Shown here one piece after another: positions 54,533 through 62,957 of a stretch of 64,000 nucleotides of DNA (its first letter is position 1; the number at the start of each line of letters is the position of its first letter). Position numbers and translations under genes: made by a program. The DNA is from Coriobacteriaceae bacterium (GTDB lineage: Bacteria; Actinomycetota; Coriobacteriia; Coriobacteriales; Coriobacteriaceae): NCBI GenBank assembly GCA_902399975.1, contig CABOHA010000001.1, forward strand, positions 769,397 to 833,396. The letters run 5' to 3'. The notes beneath the pieces are model-generated. The model was not told the origin of the DNA. It did no database searches and saw nothing but the letters and a program-made list of their open reading frames with translations.

Positions 54533-54576
54533 CTGTTCGTTTAGACCATGCAACCGCATGGGGGATTGGAGCGTCT

Positions 54577-55368
54577 ATGCCCACACCTTCCACTGCACGC
54601 ATGCACGACTTCGAGGTCGTCTCGAACCGGGAGATCGCCGACGGCATCTTCTCGCTCGTCATCTCGGCCCCCAAGCTTGCAAGTGCGCTCAAGCCCGGTC
54701 AGTTTGTGAACATCGCCGTCCCCGGCGATGCGTCTTCTCTGCTTCGTGTGCCCTTGAGTTTCTACCGCGCCGACGCCGAGGCCGGCACCGTCGAGCTGTG
54801 GTACGCCGCCGTGGGCGACGATACCCGCCGTTTGTCCCAGATGGGCCCTGGCTCCACCTCTAACCTGTTGGGCCCCGGTGGCCGTGGCTGGATGGTACCC
54901 GAGGGCACCAGGAAGGCACTGCTCGTCGCCGGTGGCATCGGCGTTCCGCCTGTGCTGTGTCTTGCCGGCATGCTTGCCGAGCAGGGTGTTGATGTGGACG
55001 TGTGCCTGGGCTTTGGCACCGCTTCCAAAGTCGTGGGTGTCGATGAGTTCCGTGCGCTGGGCGCCACGGTTAACGTGTGCACCGACGACGGTTCGCTCGG
55101 CACGCACGGTTTTTGCACCGATCCTGCCGCCGAGCTGCTTGGCGAGGGCGGCTACGACTACGTGGCCAGCTGCGGTCCCGCCGTCATGATGAAGAAGGTC
55201 GCCGCCGCAGCCGCCGAGGCCGGTGCGTACTGCGAGGTGTCGCTCGAGCGCATGATGAGCTGTGGCTTTGGCGCCTGCAACACCTGCAATGTCGAGACGG
55301 TCGACGGTATGAAGGGCGCCTGTATGTGCGGCCCTGTGTTCGATGCTTCCAAGGTGGTGGTCTTCTAG
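54577..55368 (+). CDS. pyrK: Dihydroorotate dehydrogenase electron transfer subunit
   Basis: A 263-residue ferredoxin-reductase-like protein binding FAD and a [2Fe-2S] cluster. The FAD site is near RVPLSFYRAD, the NAD-binding site at LLVAGGIGVPP, and cluster Cys are in SCGFGACNTCNVET with a further Cys in CMCGP. It passes electrons to NAD for PyrD type 1B. Its TAG overlaps the pyrD GTG. Confidence 0.94.
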   Translation: MPTPSTARMHDFEVVSNREIADGIFSLVISAPKLASALKPGQFVNIAVPGDASSLLRVPLSFYRADAEAGTVELWYAAVGDDTRRLSQMGPGSTSNLLGPGGRGWMVPEGTRKALLVAGGIGVPPVLCLAGMLAEQGVDVDVCLGFGTASKVVGVDEFRALGATVNVCTDDGSLGTHGFCTDPAAELLGEGGYDYVASCGPAVMMKKVAAAAAEAGAYCEVSLERMMSCGFGACNTCNVETVDGMKGACMCGPVFDASKVVVF

Positions 55369-56291
55369 TGGGTACCGTGAACATGGCCGTCGATTTCGGC
55401 GGCGTCAAGATGCAGAACCCCATCAACACCGCAGCCGGTACCTTTGGCTACGGTTGGCAGTTCCAGAACTTCTTTGATGTTTCCCAGCTGGGCGCCATCA
55501 CCACCAAGGGTTGCGCTGCCGAGCCCTGGCCCGGCAATCCCGCGCCTCGCATGGCCGAGATCCCGGGCGGCATGATCAACTCCGTGGGCCTTCAGAACCC
55601 CGGCGTGGCCGCCTTTGCCCGTGAGTCCGGTCCTTGGCTCGAACAGCTGTCCAAGGACGGCTGCCAGGTCATCTGTCAGGTTGCCGGCCACTCCGTTGAC
55701 GAGTTTGTCCGCGCACTCGAGATGTATGTCGAGCTGTGCCCCTGGGCTGCCGGCTACGAGATCAACGTGAGCTGCCCTAATATTGCCGCCGGCGGTGCCG
55801 CCATGGGATCAACGCCCGAGGGCGCCTCTTCCGTTATGGCTGCCTGCCGCAAGGTGACCGATAAGCCGCTGTTCGTAAAGATGGCTCCGGTCAACGTTGC
55901 CGAGATTGCCAAGGCTCTCGAGGCCGCCGGCGCCGACGGCCTTTCGGTCATCAACTCCATCCAGGGCATGGCCATCGACGTTCATACCCGCAAGTCCCGC
56001 GTGGCCAAGCCCAAGGGCGGCCTTTCGGGCCCGCTGTGCCACCACATCGCCGTGCGCATGGTCTGGGAGGTTGCCCAGGCCGTCGATATCCCCATCAACG
56101 GTGTCGGCGGTGTCATGACTGGCGAGGATGCGGCTGAGTTTATCCTGGCCGGCGCCACCTGCGTGTCGGTCGGCATGGCCAACTTCGTCGATCCGTGTGC
56201 TTCGCTTAAGATCGCGCATGAGCTCGAGGCCTGGGCCGAGTCCCAGGGCGTAAAGGACATCAACGAGCTGGTGGGTGCTTTCGAATGCTAG
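55368..56291 (+). CDS. pyrD: Dihydroorotate dehydrogenase, class 1B
   Basis: A 307-residue FMN enzyme oxidising dihydroorotate to orotate, paired with PyrK. Motifs include NPINTAAGTFGYG, the catalytic Cys region NVSCPNI and the C-terminal FMN phosphate site GVGGVMTGEDAAEF. GTG 55368 follows AAGGTGG by ten bases; GTG 55377 and ATG 55383 are possible later starts. Confidence 0.95.
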   Translation: MGTVNMAVDFGGVKMQNPINTAAGTFGYGWQFQNFFDVSQLGAITTKGCAAEPWPGNPAPRMAEIPGGMINSVGLQNPGVAAFARESGPWLEQLSKDGCQVICQVAGHSVDEFVRALEMYVELCPWAAGYEINVSCPNIAAGGAAMGSTPEGASSVMAACRKVTDKPLFVKMAPVNVAEIAKALEAAGADGLSVINSIQGMAIDVHTRKSRVAKPKGGLSGPLCHHIAVRMVWEVAQAVDIPINGVGGVMTGEDAAEFILAGATCVSVGMANFVDPCASLKIAHELEAWAESQGVKDINELVGAFEC

Positions 56292-57001
56292 AGAATGATG
56301 CCCGCGACTGTGTTATCGTCGCCCTCGACTGCGACCGTGAGCGCGCGCTCGAGCTCGCCCACGAGCTTTCGGGCCATGCCGCCTGGCTCAAGGTCGGCAT
56401 GACGCTCTATTACGCTGAGGGTCCCCAGATCGTCAAGACCTTTAAGGACCTTGACTTTAAGGTCTTCCTCGACCTTAAGTTCCATGACATTCCGCATCAG
56501 GTGCGCGGCGCTGCCCGCTCGGCCTCGCTTGCCGGTGCCGACCTGCTTTCGGTCCACGGCCTGGGCTCGGGTGCTATGCTCGCTGCCTGCCGCGAGGGTG
56601 CCGAGGAGGCGCGTGAGGACCGCGCCAAACTCGTCGCCATCACCGTGCTCACGAGCATGAATCAGGATGCCTTGAGCGAGATCGGCGTCGAGTCGCCCGT
56701 GGCCGAGGAGGCCGCCCGCTTGGCAAAGCTTGCTCAGGCCAACGGCATCGATGGCATCGTGTGCTCACCGATGGAGGCTCACGACATGCGTGAGCTGCTG
56801 GGTCCTGATGCCCTGATCGTGACTCCGGGTGTGCGTCCGGTGGGTGCCGCCCTTGGCGACCAGTCCCGCGTGGCGACGCCTTCCCAGGCTATCGAGCGTG
56901 GCGCAAGCCACATTGTGGTGGGCCGTCCCATCACCGGTGCCGACGATCCGGTTGCCGCCTTTGACGCCATCGTCGCCGAGCTGGTCGAAAACGTCGCGTA
57001 A
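56285..57001 (+). CDS. pyrF: Orotidine 5'-phosphate decarboxylase
   Basis: A 238-residue OMP decarboxylase, last step to UMP. The DLKFHDIPHQV motif has the catalytic Asp-Lys-Asp set, and VTPGVRP is the phosphate-binding loop. It overlaps pyrD by seven bases. pyrE, needed for the previous step, is not in this cluster. Confidence 0.96.
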   Translation: MLENDARDCVIVALDCDRERALELAHELSGHAAWLKVGMTLYYAEGPQIVKTFKDLDFKVFLDLKFHDIPHQVRGAARSASLAGADLLSVHGLGSGAMLAACREGAEEAREDRAKLVAITVLTSMNQDALSEIGVESPVAEEAARLAKLAQANGIDGIVCSPMEAHDMRELLGPDALIVTPGVRPVGAALGDQSRVATPSQAIERGASHIVVGRPITGADDPVAAFDAIVAELVENVA

Positions 57002-57047
57002 AAGATTCCCCTAAGTCACCACTTTTGGGTCTCATTAGCACAAAATA

Positions 57048-57103
57048 GCCCCTGTGCCTGCGTAAACTTTCCCATCCTTTGTGTGGAATCGCAGGTCAGG
57101 GGC
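57048..57103 (+). terminator. Large inverted repeat after pyrF
   Basis: GCCCCTG plus CCTGCG on the left (57048-57062) pair with CGCAGG plus CAGGGGC on the right (57090-57103) with one bulge and a 27-base loop. There is no T run, so its role as a terminator is uncertain. Confidence 0.45.
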
Positions 57104-57167
57104 TTAACTTTGGGCGCAGTATATTGCACTTTTTGCGGGTATCGTCTAACCTATGGAGCCGCGATTA

Positions 57168-57199
57168 GGCATTTTGTACGTTCTACGTGCTAAAATGCC
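57168..57199 (+). promoter_or_regulatory. mihF promoter inside a dyad
   Basis: GGCATTTT (57168-57175) and AAAATGCC (57192-57199) are perfect inverted arms with inner ACGT/ACGT. The right arm contains TGCTAAAAT (57188-57196), a good extended -10 about 45 bases before mihF. A second candidate promoter, TTGCAC-17-TAACCT, lies at 57124-57152. Confidence 0.5.
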
Positions 57200-57240
57200 A
57201 ATTATTGAATCAGATATAACCCAACTATTTGGAGGTACGA

Positions 57241-57549
57241 ATGGCACTCCCTCAGCTTACCGACGAGCAGCGCAAGCAGGCTCTTGAGAAGGCTGCTGCC
57301 GCACGTCACGCCCGCGCTGAGCTTCGCGAGCAGATCAAGAAGGGCGAGAAGTCCCTCGAGTCCGTGCTCAACTCCGATGACCCCATCGCTTCCCGCATGA
57401 AGGTTTCCACCCTCATCGAGTCTCTCCCCGGTTATGGCAAGGCCAAGGCCGCCAAGATCATGGAGGAGCTCGGTATCTCCGCTACTCGTCGCGTCCAGGG
57501 CCTCGGCGTCCGTCAGCGCGAGCAGCTCCTCGAGCAGCTGACCAAATAA
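57241..57549 (+). CDS. mihF: Actinobacterial-type integration host factor (mIHF)
   Basis: A 102-residue DNA-binding nucleoid protein. A long N-terminal helix rich in Ala, Arg and Glu is followed by the helix-two-turns-helix region around SLPGYGKAKAAKIMEELGI and a basic RRVQGLGVRQRE end. It is typical of actinobacteria, next to gmk, and is the best lineage marker in the window. TTGGAGG precedes the ATG. Confidence 0.94.
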   Translation: MALPQLTDEQRKQALEKAAAARHARAELREQIKKGEKSLESVLNSDDPIASRMKVSTLIESLPGYGKAKAAKIMEELGISATRRVQGLGVRQREQLLEQLTK

Positions 57550-58119
57550 GTGAGCGCTCAGGATTCCAAGCTCTTTGTGATTTCTGGACCGTCAGGCGCA
57601 GGCAAGGGTACGCTCGTCACTCGTGTGCGCGAGCGCCGCTCGAACCTGGGTCTGACGGTTTCGGCTACCACGCGAGCACCACGCAAAGGTGAGGTCGACG
57701 GCGTCAACTACTTTTTTCTGACGCGCGAGGAGTTCGACCGCCGCGTGGCAAACGGTGAGTTTGTTGAGTGGGCCGAGGTCCACGGTAACTGCTACGGCAC
57801 GTTGGTGAGCGAGGTCACATCCAAGCTCGCCTCGGGCTCGTCTCTGATTTTGGAGATCGATGTCCAGGGCGCCCTGCAGGTGAAGGAGCGTTTCCCCGAG
57901 GCCGTGCTGATCTTTATCAAGCCGCCTTCGCTTGAGGTGCTCCGCGAGCGTCTAGTCGGTCGCGGTACCGAGACGCCCGAGACGATTGAGCTGCGTATGG
58001 CAAACGCCGCCGATGAGCTTGCCCTTGCCGACCGCTACGACGACGTCGTGGTGAATGACGATCTCGACCGCGCGACCGATGAGCTCGTTCGCGTTCTCGA
58101 TATGCATGAAAGGATCTGA
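57550..58119 (+). CDS. gmk: Guanylate kinase
   Basis: A 189-residue GMP kinase. P-loop SGPSGAGKGT at the N-terminus; GMP-binding region SATTRAPRKGEVDGVNYFF follows. GTG start immediately after the mihF stop, so the two are coupled. Standard length. Confidence 0.96.
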   Translation: MSAQDSKLFVISGPSGAGKGTLVTRVRERRSNLGLTVSATTRAPRKGEVDGVNYFFLTREEFDRRVANGEFVEWAEVHGNCYGTLVSEVTSKLASGSSLILEIDVQGALQVKERFPEAVLIFIKPPSLEVLRERLVGRGTETPETIELRMANAADELALADRYDDVVVNDDLDRATDELVRVLDMHERI

Positions 58120-58124
58120 GGTCC

Positions 58125-58406
58125 GTGTCCGTTGTAAAGCCTTGCATTGACGATCTTCTGGAGAAGACCGATCACAACCGCTTCCTGCTCGCTTCGCTTG
58201 CCTCCAAGCGCGCCTGCGACATCAATAGCATGCTGCGTGGCCAGCACAACCGCGTGCTTGCCGTCCAGGATGTCGATGACATCACCATTGGGCTTTCCGG
58301 TGCCGATACCATCTCGATGGCTATGGACGAGATTGTCGACGGTGACATCTCTTACGACGAGGCTCGTTACGAGAAGGCGCTTGGCCACAAGGTTGCTGAA
58401 GCCTAA
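58125..58406 (+). CDS. rpoZ: RNA polymerase omega subunit
   Basis: A 93-residue omega subunit with DNRFLLASLASKRACDINSM-type core near the N-terminus (start of that block at about 58170), assisting beta-prime folding. GTG start five bases after gmk, the common gmk-rpoZ order. The C-terminal part contains an acidic stretch and the family-like EIVDGDISYDEA. Confidence 0.92.
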   Translation: MSVVKPCIDDLLEKTDHNRFLLASLASKRACDINSMLRGQHNRVLAVQDVDDITIGLSGADTISMAMDEIVDGDISYDEARYEKALGHKVAEA

Positions 58407-59651
58407 ATGGCGGCTCGCGTCTGCCTGGTCCACTATCACGAGGTTGGACTGAAGGGCAAGAACCGCGCACATTTTGAGCATATCCTCATGGATAACATCA
58501 AGGCGGCCTTGGCCGCCTTTTCCGTGAACGCCGTGTCTCGAATTTCCGGTTATATCCTCGTGACCTTTAACGAGCATCAGGCCGACGAGGCGGCGCGTGT
58601 CATTCGCACCGTTCCCGGCGTTGCCCGTGTGTCTTTGGCGTATCACACCAACCGCGACCCGCAGGAGTACTGCGCCGCCGCCGTGAAGGCGCTGCGCGAG
58701 TTTGGTTCCTTCGATTCGTTTAAGGTGCACGCCAAGCGCTCCAATACCGACTATGAGCTCACCTCGATTGATATCAATCGTCAGGTGGGCGAGGTACTGT
58801 GTGAGGCCTTCCCCGATAAAAAGGTTCAAATGCACGACCCCGATGCGATGGTGCACGTACTGGTGGTCCAGGGTAGCGTTTACGTGTACGCGCGCTCCGA
58901 GCGCGGCGTGGGCGGTCTGCCGGTGGGTTCTGCCGGCAAGGTCGTGACGCTGCTGTCGTCGGGTATCGATTCTCCGGTGGCGACCTGGATGCTCGCGCGT
59001 CGCGGCGCGGTGTGCGTGCCGGTGCATTTCTCCGGTCGTCCGCAGACGCCTGATACGAGCGAGTATTTGGTGCAGGACATCATCCGTGCGCTTGAGCCGG
59101 GTGTCCAGATCGGCCGCCTGTACGTGGTGCCGTTTGGCGACTGCCAGCGTGAGATTTCGGTCACCTGCCCCAGCAACCTGCGTGTGATCATGTATCGTCG
59201 CATTATGTATTCGGTTGCCGAGCGCATTGCGCACATCGAGGGCGCCAAGGCCATCGTTACGGGCGAATCGCTTGGGCAGGTTGCCTCCCAAACGCTTGAG
59301 AACATCATGGCCGTCAACGAGGCCGTGAAGATCCCCGTGTTCCGTCCTCTCATCGGTTCGGACAAGCAGGAGATCATCGCGCGTGCTGAGGAGATCGGTA
59401 CGTTCGATATCTCGACTGAGGCCGCTCCCGACTGCTGCACGCTGTTTATGCCGCGCCGACCCGAGACGCACGCTAAACTCGATGCCGTGCATGAGGCCTG
59501 GGAGTTGTTCGATCATGAGGAGATGATCGAGCGCCTGCTCAAGCAGACCGAGTACATCGACTTCGAGAGCAACACGTATAAGGCCCCTAAGACCTTAAAA
59601 CGCAAACATTCGGAGCTTGCTCCGCGTGAGATTTACCAAGATTACGAGTAA
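58407..59651 (+). CDS. thiI: tRNA 4-thiouridine sulfurtransferase ThiI
   Basis: A 414-residue enzyme with N-terminal ferredoxin-like and THUMP domains (residues 1-165) and a PP-loop ATPase domain with LLSSGIDSPVATWM. It makes s4U8 in tRNA and may supply sulfur for thiamine. There is no C-terminal rhodanese domain, so an external sulfur carrier such as a cysteine desulfurase must complete the reaction. Starts at the base after rpoZ. Confidence 0.94.
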   Translation: MAARVCLVHYHEVGLKGKNRAHFEHILMDNIKAALAAFSVNAVSRISGYILVTFNEHQADEAARVIRTVPGVARVSLAYHTNRDPQEYCAAAVKALREFGSFDSFKVHAKRSNTDYELTSIDINRQVGEVLCEAFPDKKVQMHDPDAMVHVLVVQGSVYVYARSERGVGGLPVGSAGKVVTLLSSGIDSPVATWMLARRGAVCVPVHFSGRPQTPDTSEYLVQDIIRALEPGVQIGRLYVVPFGDCQREISVTCPSNLRVIMYRRIMYSVAERIAHIEGAKAIVTGESLGQVASQTLENIMAVNEAVKIPVFRPLIGSDKQEIIARAEEIGTFDISTEAAPDCCTLFMPRRPETHAKLDAVHEAWELFDHEEMIERLLKQTEYIDFESNTYKAPKTLKRKHSELAPREIYQDYE

Positions 59652-59661
59652 ATTTGTGCAT

Positions 59662-59694
59662 AGACCGACGATGCGCCTGCATCGTCGGTCTTTT
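59662..59694 (+). terminator. Rho-independent terminator after thiI
   Basis: AGACCGACGATGC (59662-59674) pairs perfectly with GCATCGTCGGTCT (59679-59691) and runs into TTTT. Confidence 0.9.
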
Positions 59695-59774
59695 GCTATC
59701 TGGGCATTTTGCGGCTAAGCGTTCATTTGCTGACGTGTGCCTGAATAAATGGACAGATTTGTGCAAGGTTTTGG

Positions 59775-59803
59775 TCGGTTTTTGGTTTGACCGCAAAAAC
59801 CGG
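59775..59803 (+). promoter_or_regulatory. Dyad upstream of comEA
   Basis: CGGTTTTTG (59776-59784) and CAAAAACCG (59794-59802) are perfect inverted arms around nine bases. GGTTTTGG-type strings occur three times between 59767 and 59809. This is a possible operator for the competence operon. Confidence 0.4.
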
Positions 59804-59864
59804 TTTTGGGGCGTGGCTGTTGTGGAGCTCCTTTCCTGACACGATGGTGTTGGGAGGTTTTGCT

Positions 59865-60578
59865 ATGGCGCAGCGCGAACAACACGAACGAGTCAAAAAG
59901 ATGGACCGCTGGGCGGGCAAACTGCTCGGTCATAAGGCAGTGGTGATGGCGATACTGGTCGTCATTGCGATGGCGAGTGGGCTGGCGATGGCGAACCTTG
60001 GCGGCGGTGCCGGCGGTGTGTCGTTTGAGCGCACTGATGGTTCGGGCACGTTAGTGGAGCCGGGATCCGGCGATGCTTCGAGCGGAAAGACATCCGAAGG
60101 CTCTTCGCCTAAGGCGTCTGCCGCGGCAGAGGTCTATGTCGATGTTGATGGCGCCGTGGTGTCACCCGGTGTATATCGCCTCAAAGACGGGGCGCGGGTG
60201 GCTCAGGCGATTGATGCCGCCGGCGGGCTGGCGCCCGAAGCAGACGTTACGGGGCTTAATCGTGCATCCAAGGTCACTGATGGACAAAAAATTCACGTTC
60301 CAACGGTAGGGGAGCAGCAGGCGTCCATTGCGGAAGCCGGTGTTGATGGTGGGACTTCCGCATCGTCGGGCGTTAGTGGCGCAACAGGCCTAGTAAACAT
60401 CAATACGGCAAGCGCAGAAGAGCTGCAGACGCTTTCGGGCATCGGCCCCTCCATGGCCCAGTCGATTATCGATGAGCGGACAAAGAACGGTGCTTTCGCC
60501 TCGGTTGACGATCTGATGCGTGTGTCGGGAATCGGCGAGAAGAAGCTTGCCAAAATCAAAGATTGCATCTGCGTATGA
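59865..60578 (+). CDS. comEA: Competence protein ComEA (SLBB and helix-hairpin-helix)
   Basis: A 237-residue DNA receptor for transformation. One transmembrane helix (about residues 24-45), a Gly/Ser-rich linker, an SLBB domain (VYVDVDGAVVSPGVYRL) and a C-terminal pair of helix-hairpin-helix motifs (LVNINTASAEELQTLSGIGPS and the matching second hairpin; read here around 60395-60570). It binds double-stranded DNA outside the membrane and hands it to ComEC. ATG 59865 has GGGAGG upstream; the longer frame from 59787 has none. Confidence 0.94.
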   Translation: MAQREQHERVKKMDRWAGKLLGHKAVVMAILVVIAMASGLAMANLGGGAGGVSFERTDGSGTLVEPGSGDASSGKTSEGSSPKASAAAEVYVDVDGAVVSPGVYRLKDGARVAQAIDAAGGLAPEADVTGLNRASKVTDGQKIHVPTVGEQQASIAEAGVDGGTSASSGVSGATGLVNINTASAEELQTLSGIGPSMAQSIIDERTKNGAFASVDDLMRVSGIGEKKLAKIKDCICV

Positions 60579-62878
60579 GCGCGACCGAGCGCGAGCACGT
60601 GATGCCTCCGCGACCCCTGATTCCGTGGACGATGGCCCTGTGTGCCGGCATGTGCGTGAGCTGCGCCTTGGTGCTCAGCATAGTCGCTGATGCGCTGCTG
60701 AGGGAGCGGGCGACGGCGGTCGGGCCGCTATGGGCCATTCCCGTTGCGGCAGCGGTTTTCGTTGTGCTGGCTCACTCTTGTGCGCGGCTTGCCCCTTTGA
60801 AGCGGTGGCTGTATGCCGCGTCCGCCGGTCTCGTGGCGGGAGCGGTCGTCTCGGCGTGGTGGGCTGTGGGTGTGCTCAGCGCCTCGAAGGCGCTCGACGG
60901 TCGAGCGGCAAGCGGCCTCGAGTTTGTCGTGCAGGGTGATCCATCCATAAACGACGACGTGTATTCCTATACCTGCGAGGCACGCGCGGACGGTAAGAAC
61001 TTGGCAACGGTTCGCCTATCGTGTGATCGTGAGCTCAAGGTCGGGGCGCACGTGCGTGTTATCGGTCGCGTTTCACGTTTTGAGAACGATGCGTATGGAC
61101 GATCGCGCGCGCTCCGAGGCGAGGTGCGCAAGGTTAAAGCCGTTCGGATTTTGTCCGTCGATGAGGGCTCTCCGGGGCCGCTGCTTCGGCTGCGAAATGG
61201 GCTGCTTGTGTCCATTGCGCCTGCGACCGAACCGGCGCGTGCGCTCATAGCCGGTGTCGTCTGCGGTCGTTCGGCCGAGCTGCGCGCCCAGCCGGCGGGC
61301 GACTGGTTTTCGGTGACGGGAACGGCGCATCTTATCGCCGTCTCGGGCAGCCATTTGGCTATCGTGGGGTTTTTAATCGAGGGTTTATTGCAAAAGACTC
61401 GGTGCTCACGTGGTCTTCAGCGGGCGATACTGGCGATAACGCTTGTGGGCTACGCTACCTTTACGGGCGCGTCTCCCTCGGCCGTGCGCGCGTGCTGCAT
61501 GGTGTTCGCGACGCTTGTCGTAAACGGCGCGGGGCGTCGCCGGCACGGTGCATCGGCACTCTTCGTAACCATGTCCATCTTTGTTCTACTGCGGCCGACG
61601 GTGCTGTTCGAGATGGGCTTTCAGCTTTCATGTGCCAGCGTCTTTGCCATCCTGTGCTTTTGCCCCTATGCGACCTACGCTTTGGGTGAGCTGGGTGTGC
61701 CATCGGGCATTGCCAGCATGCTTTCCGTCACGCTGTGCTCGCAGTTGGCGACGCTCCCCATTACCATTCCTGCCTTCGGTACGTTCTCGCTCATTGCTCC
61801 GCTGGCAAATGCGGTCATCGGTCCGGTGGTGAGCGTACTGCTTGCTGTGTCGATCGTGCTGGTTCCCTTTTCGCTCGTGGCACCGTTGCGGACTTGGGTG
61901 CTCGCTGTGCCCATGATTGCCGCCCGTTGCGCGCTATTCTTCGAGCAGCTGTTTGCCGCCGTGCCGGGTGCATCCGTGAGTGTGCCGCCCGATAGCATGT
62001 GGATTTACCTAGCGCCGTGTTTGCTGGCGGCTCTGCTGGTCAGGTGGCCGCGTCCCCGTGCACGTCCTATGGCGGTGGGGCTTGCATGTCTGGTGCTCTT
62101 GGCTGCGATTCCGTACGTCTACTGGGATCGATTCGCTCCGCCTTCGGTGACGGTGCTCGATGTGGGCCAGGCCGATGCGATTCTTATCCGCCAGGGCGGC
62201 GCAGTAGCGCTCGTCGACTGCGGGCTCGACGAGCGCGTGGTGGCGGCTTTGGTTCGCAATAACGTGCACCATATCGATGCCGTCTTTGTGACGCATTGGG
62301 ATGAGGATCACTGGGGTGGTCTTCCCGATGTGCTCGAACAGTTTTCGGTTGGAACGATTGCCGTTGCGGCGGATGCGCTGGAGGATGCTCCTGCCGAGGT
62401 ATTGAACCGACCTGGCGTGGAGTATCGGCAGGTGCGCCGTGGGGATACGGTCGATATCGGCTCATTTTGCGCCCGCGTGATGTGGCCATTCGAGTCCGTG
62501 GATGGCGAGGGAAATGAGGATTCGCTTGTCCTGCTGCTCTCTTATGTTCAGAAAGGCAAGGGCCTGCGTCTGCTCCTCACCGGTGATGCCGAGCTCGACC
62601 AAGAACGGGAATTCGTGCAGGAGGTGGGGGATATCGATGTCCTTAAACTTGGGCATCACGGCTCTAAGGTTTCAGTCGACGGTGAGTTACTGGACGTCCT
62701 GAAGCCCGAGCTTTCCCTCGCGAGCGCGGGCGAGGGGAATCGATACGGCCATCCGTCCGATGCCTGCATCGATGCCGTTAAGGAAGCGGGCGGCGTGTTC
62801 GCGTGCACTATCGAACACGGCGACATTACCGTCACGCCGACTGCGAATGGCTTTGCGATGCGATGCCAGCGATCGTGA
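60575..62878 (+). CDS. comEC: DNA uptake channel protein ComEC/Rec2
   Basis: A 767-residue polytopic protein with an N-terminal DUF4131-like soluble region, the Competence membrane domain (HLIAVSGSHLAIVG) and a C-terminal metallo-beta-lactamase domain with LDVGQADAILI, VTHWDEDHWGG and LGHHGSKVS. It forms the channel passing single-stranded DNA. Intact length. ATG overlaps the comEA stop by four bases. Confidence 0.95.
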   Translation: MSATEREHVMPPRPLIPWTMALCAGMCVSCALVLSIVADALLRERATAVGPLWAIPVAAAVFVVLAHSCARLAPLKRWLYAASAGLVAGAVVSAWWAVGVLSASKALDGRAASGLEFVVQGDPSINDDVYSYTCEARADGKNLATVRLSCDRELKVGAHVRVIGRVSRFENDAYGRSRALRGEVRKVKAVRILSVDEGSPGPLLRLRNGLLVSIAPATEPARALIAGVVCGRSAELRAQPAGDWFSVTGTAHLIAVSGSHLAIVGFLIEGLLQKTRCSRGLQRAILAITLVGYATFTGASPSAVRACCMVFATLVVNGAGRRRHGASALFVTMSIFVLLRPTVLFEMGFQLSCASVFAILCFCPYATYALGELGVPSGIASMLSVTLCSQLATLPITIPAFGTFSLIAPLANAVIGPVVSVLLAVSIVLVPFSLVAPLRTWVLAVPMIAARCALFFEQLFAAVPGASVSVPPDSMWIYLAPCLLAALLVRWPRPRARPMAVGLACLVLLAAIPYVYWDRFAPPSVTVLDVGQADAILIRQGGAVALVDCGLDERVVAALVRNNVHHIDAVFVTHWDEDHWGGLPDVLEQFSVGTIAVAADALEDAPAEVLNRPGVEYRQVRRGDTVDIGSFCARVMWPFESVDGEGNEDSLVLLLSYVQKGKGLRLLLTGDAELDQEREFVQEVGDIDVLKLGHHGSKVSVDGELLDVLKPELSLASAGEGNRYGHPSDACIDAVKEAGGVFACTIEHGDITVTPTANGFAMRCQRS

Positions 62879-62887
62879 CGACCGTCG

Positions 62888-62917
62888 TTGGCGTGTGGTG
62901 GGCCCCTGGGCTAGAAT
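62888..62917 (+). promoter_or_regulatory. Possible promoter of holA
   Basis: TTGGCG (62888-62893), 18-base spacer, TAGAAT (62912-62917). It would allow expression of the essential holA gene without the competence genes. Confidence 0.45.
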
Positions 62918-62957
62918 GGCACGGAGCGAATACGAAGGCCTGCGGGAGGGGAGCGCA

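Noticed and set aside
53162..54559. Long minus-strand open frame opposite pyrC, and similar frames opposite ppdK, proS and obgE
   Set aside because: Same codon-bias effect; each lies wholly over a confidently identified gene.
58407..59651. Truncated ThiI
   Set aside because: The missing rhodanese domain is normal for many bacterial ThiI proteins; THUMP and PP-loop domains are complete.
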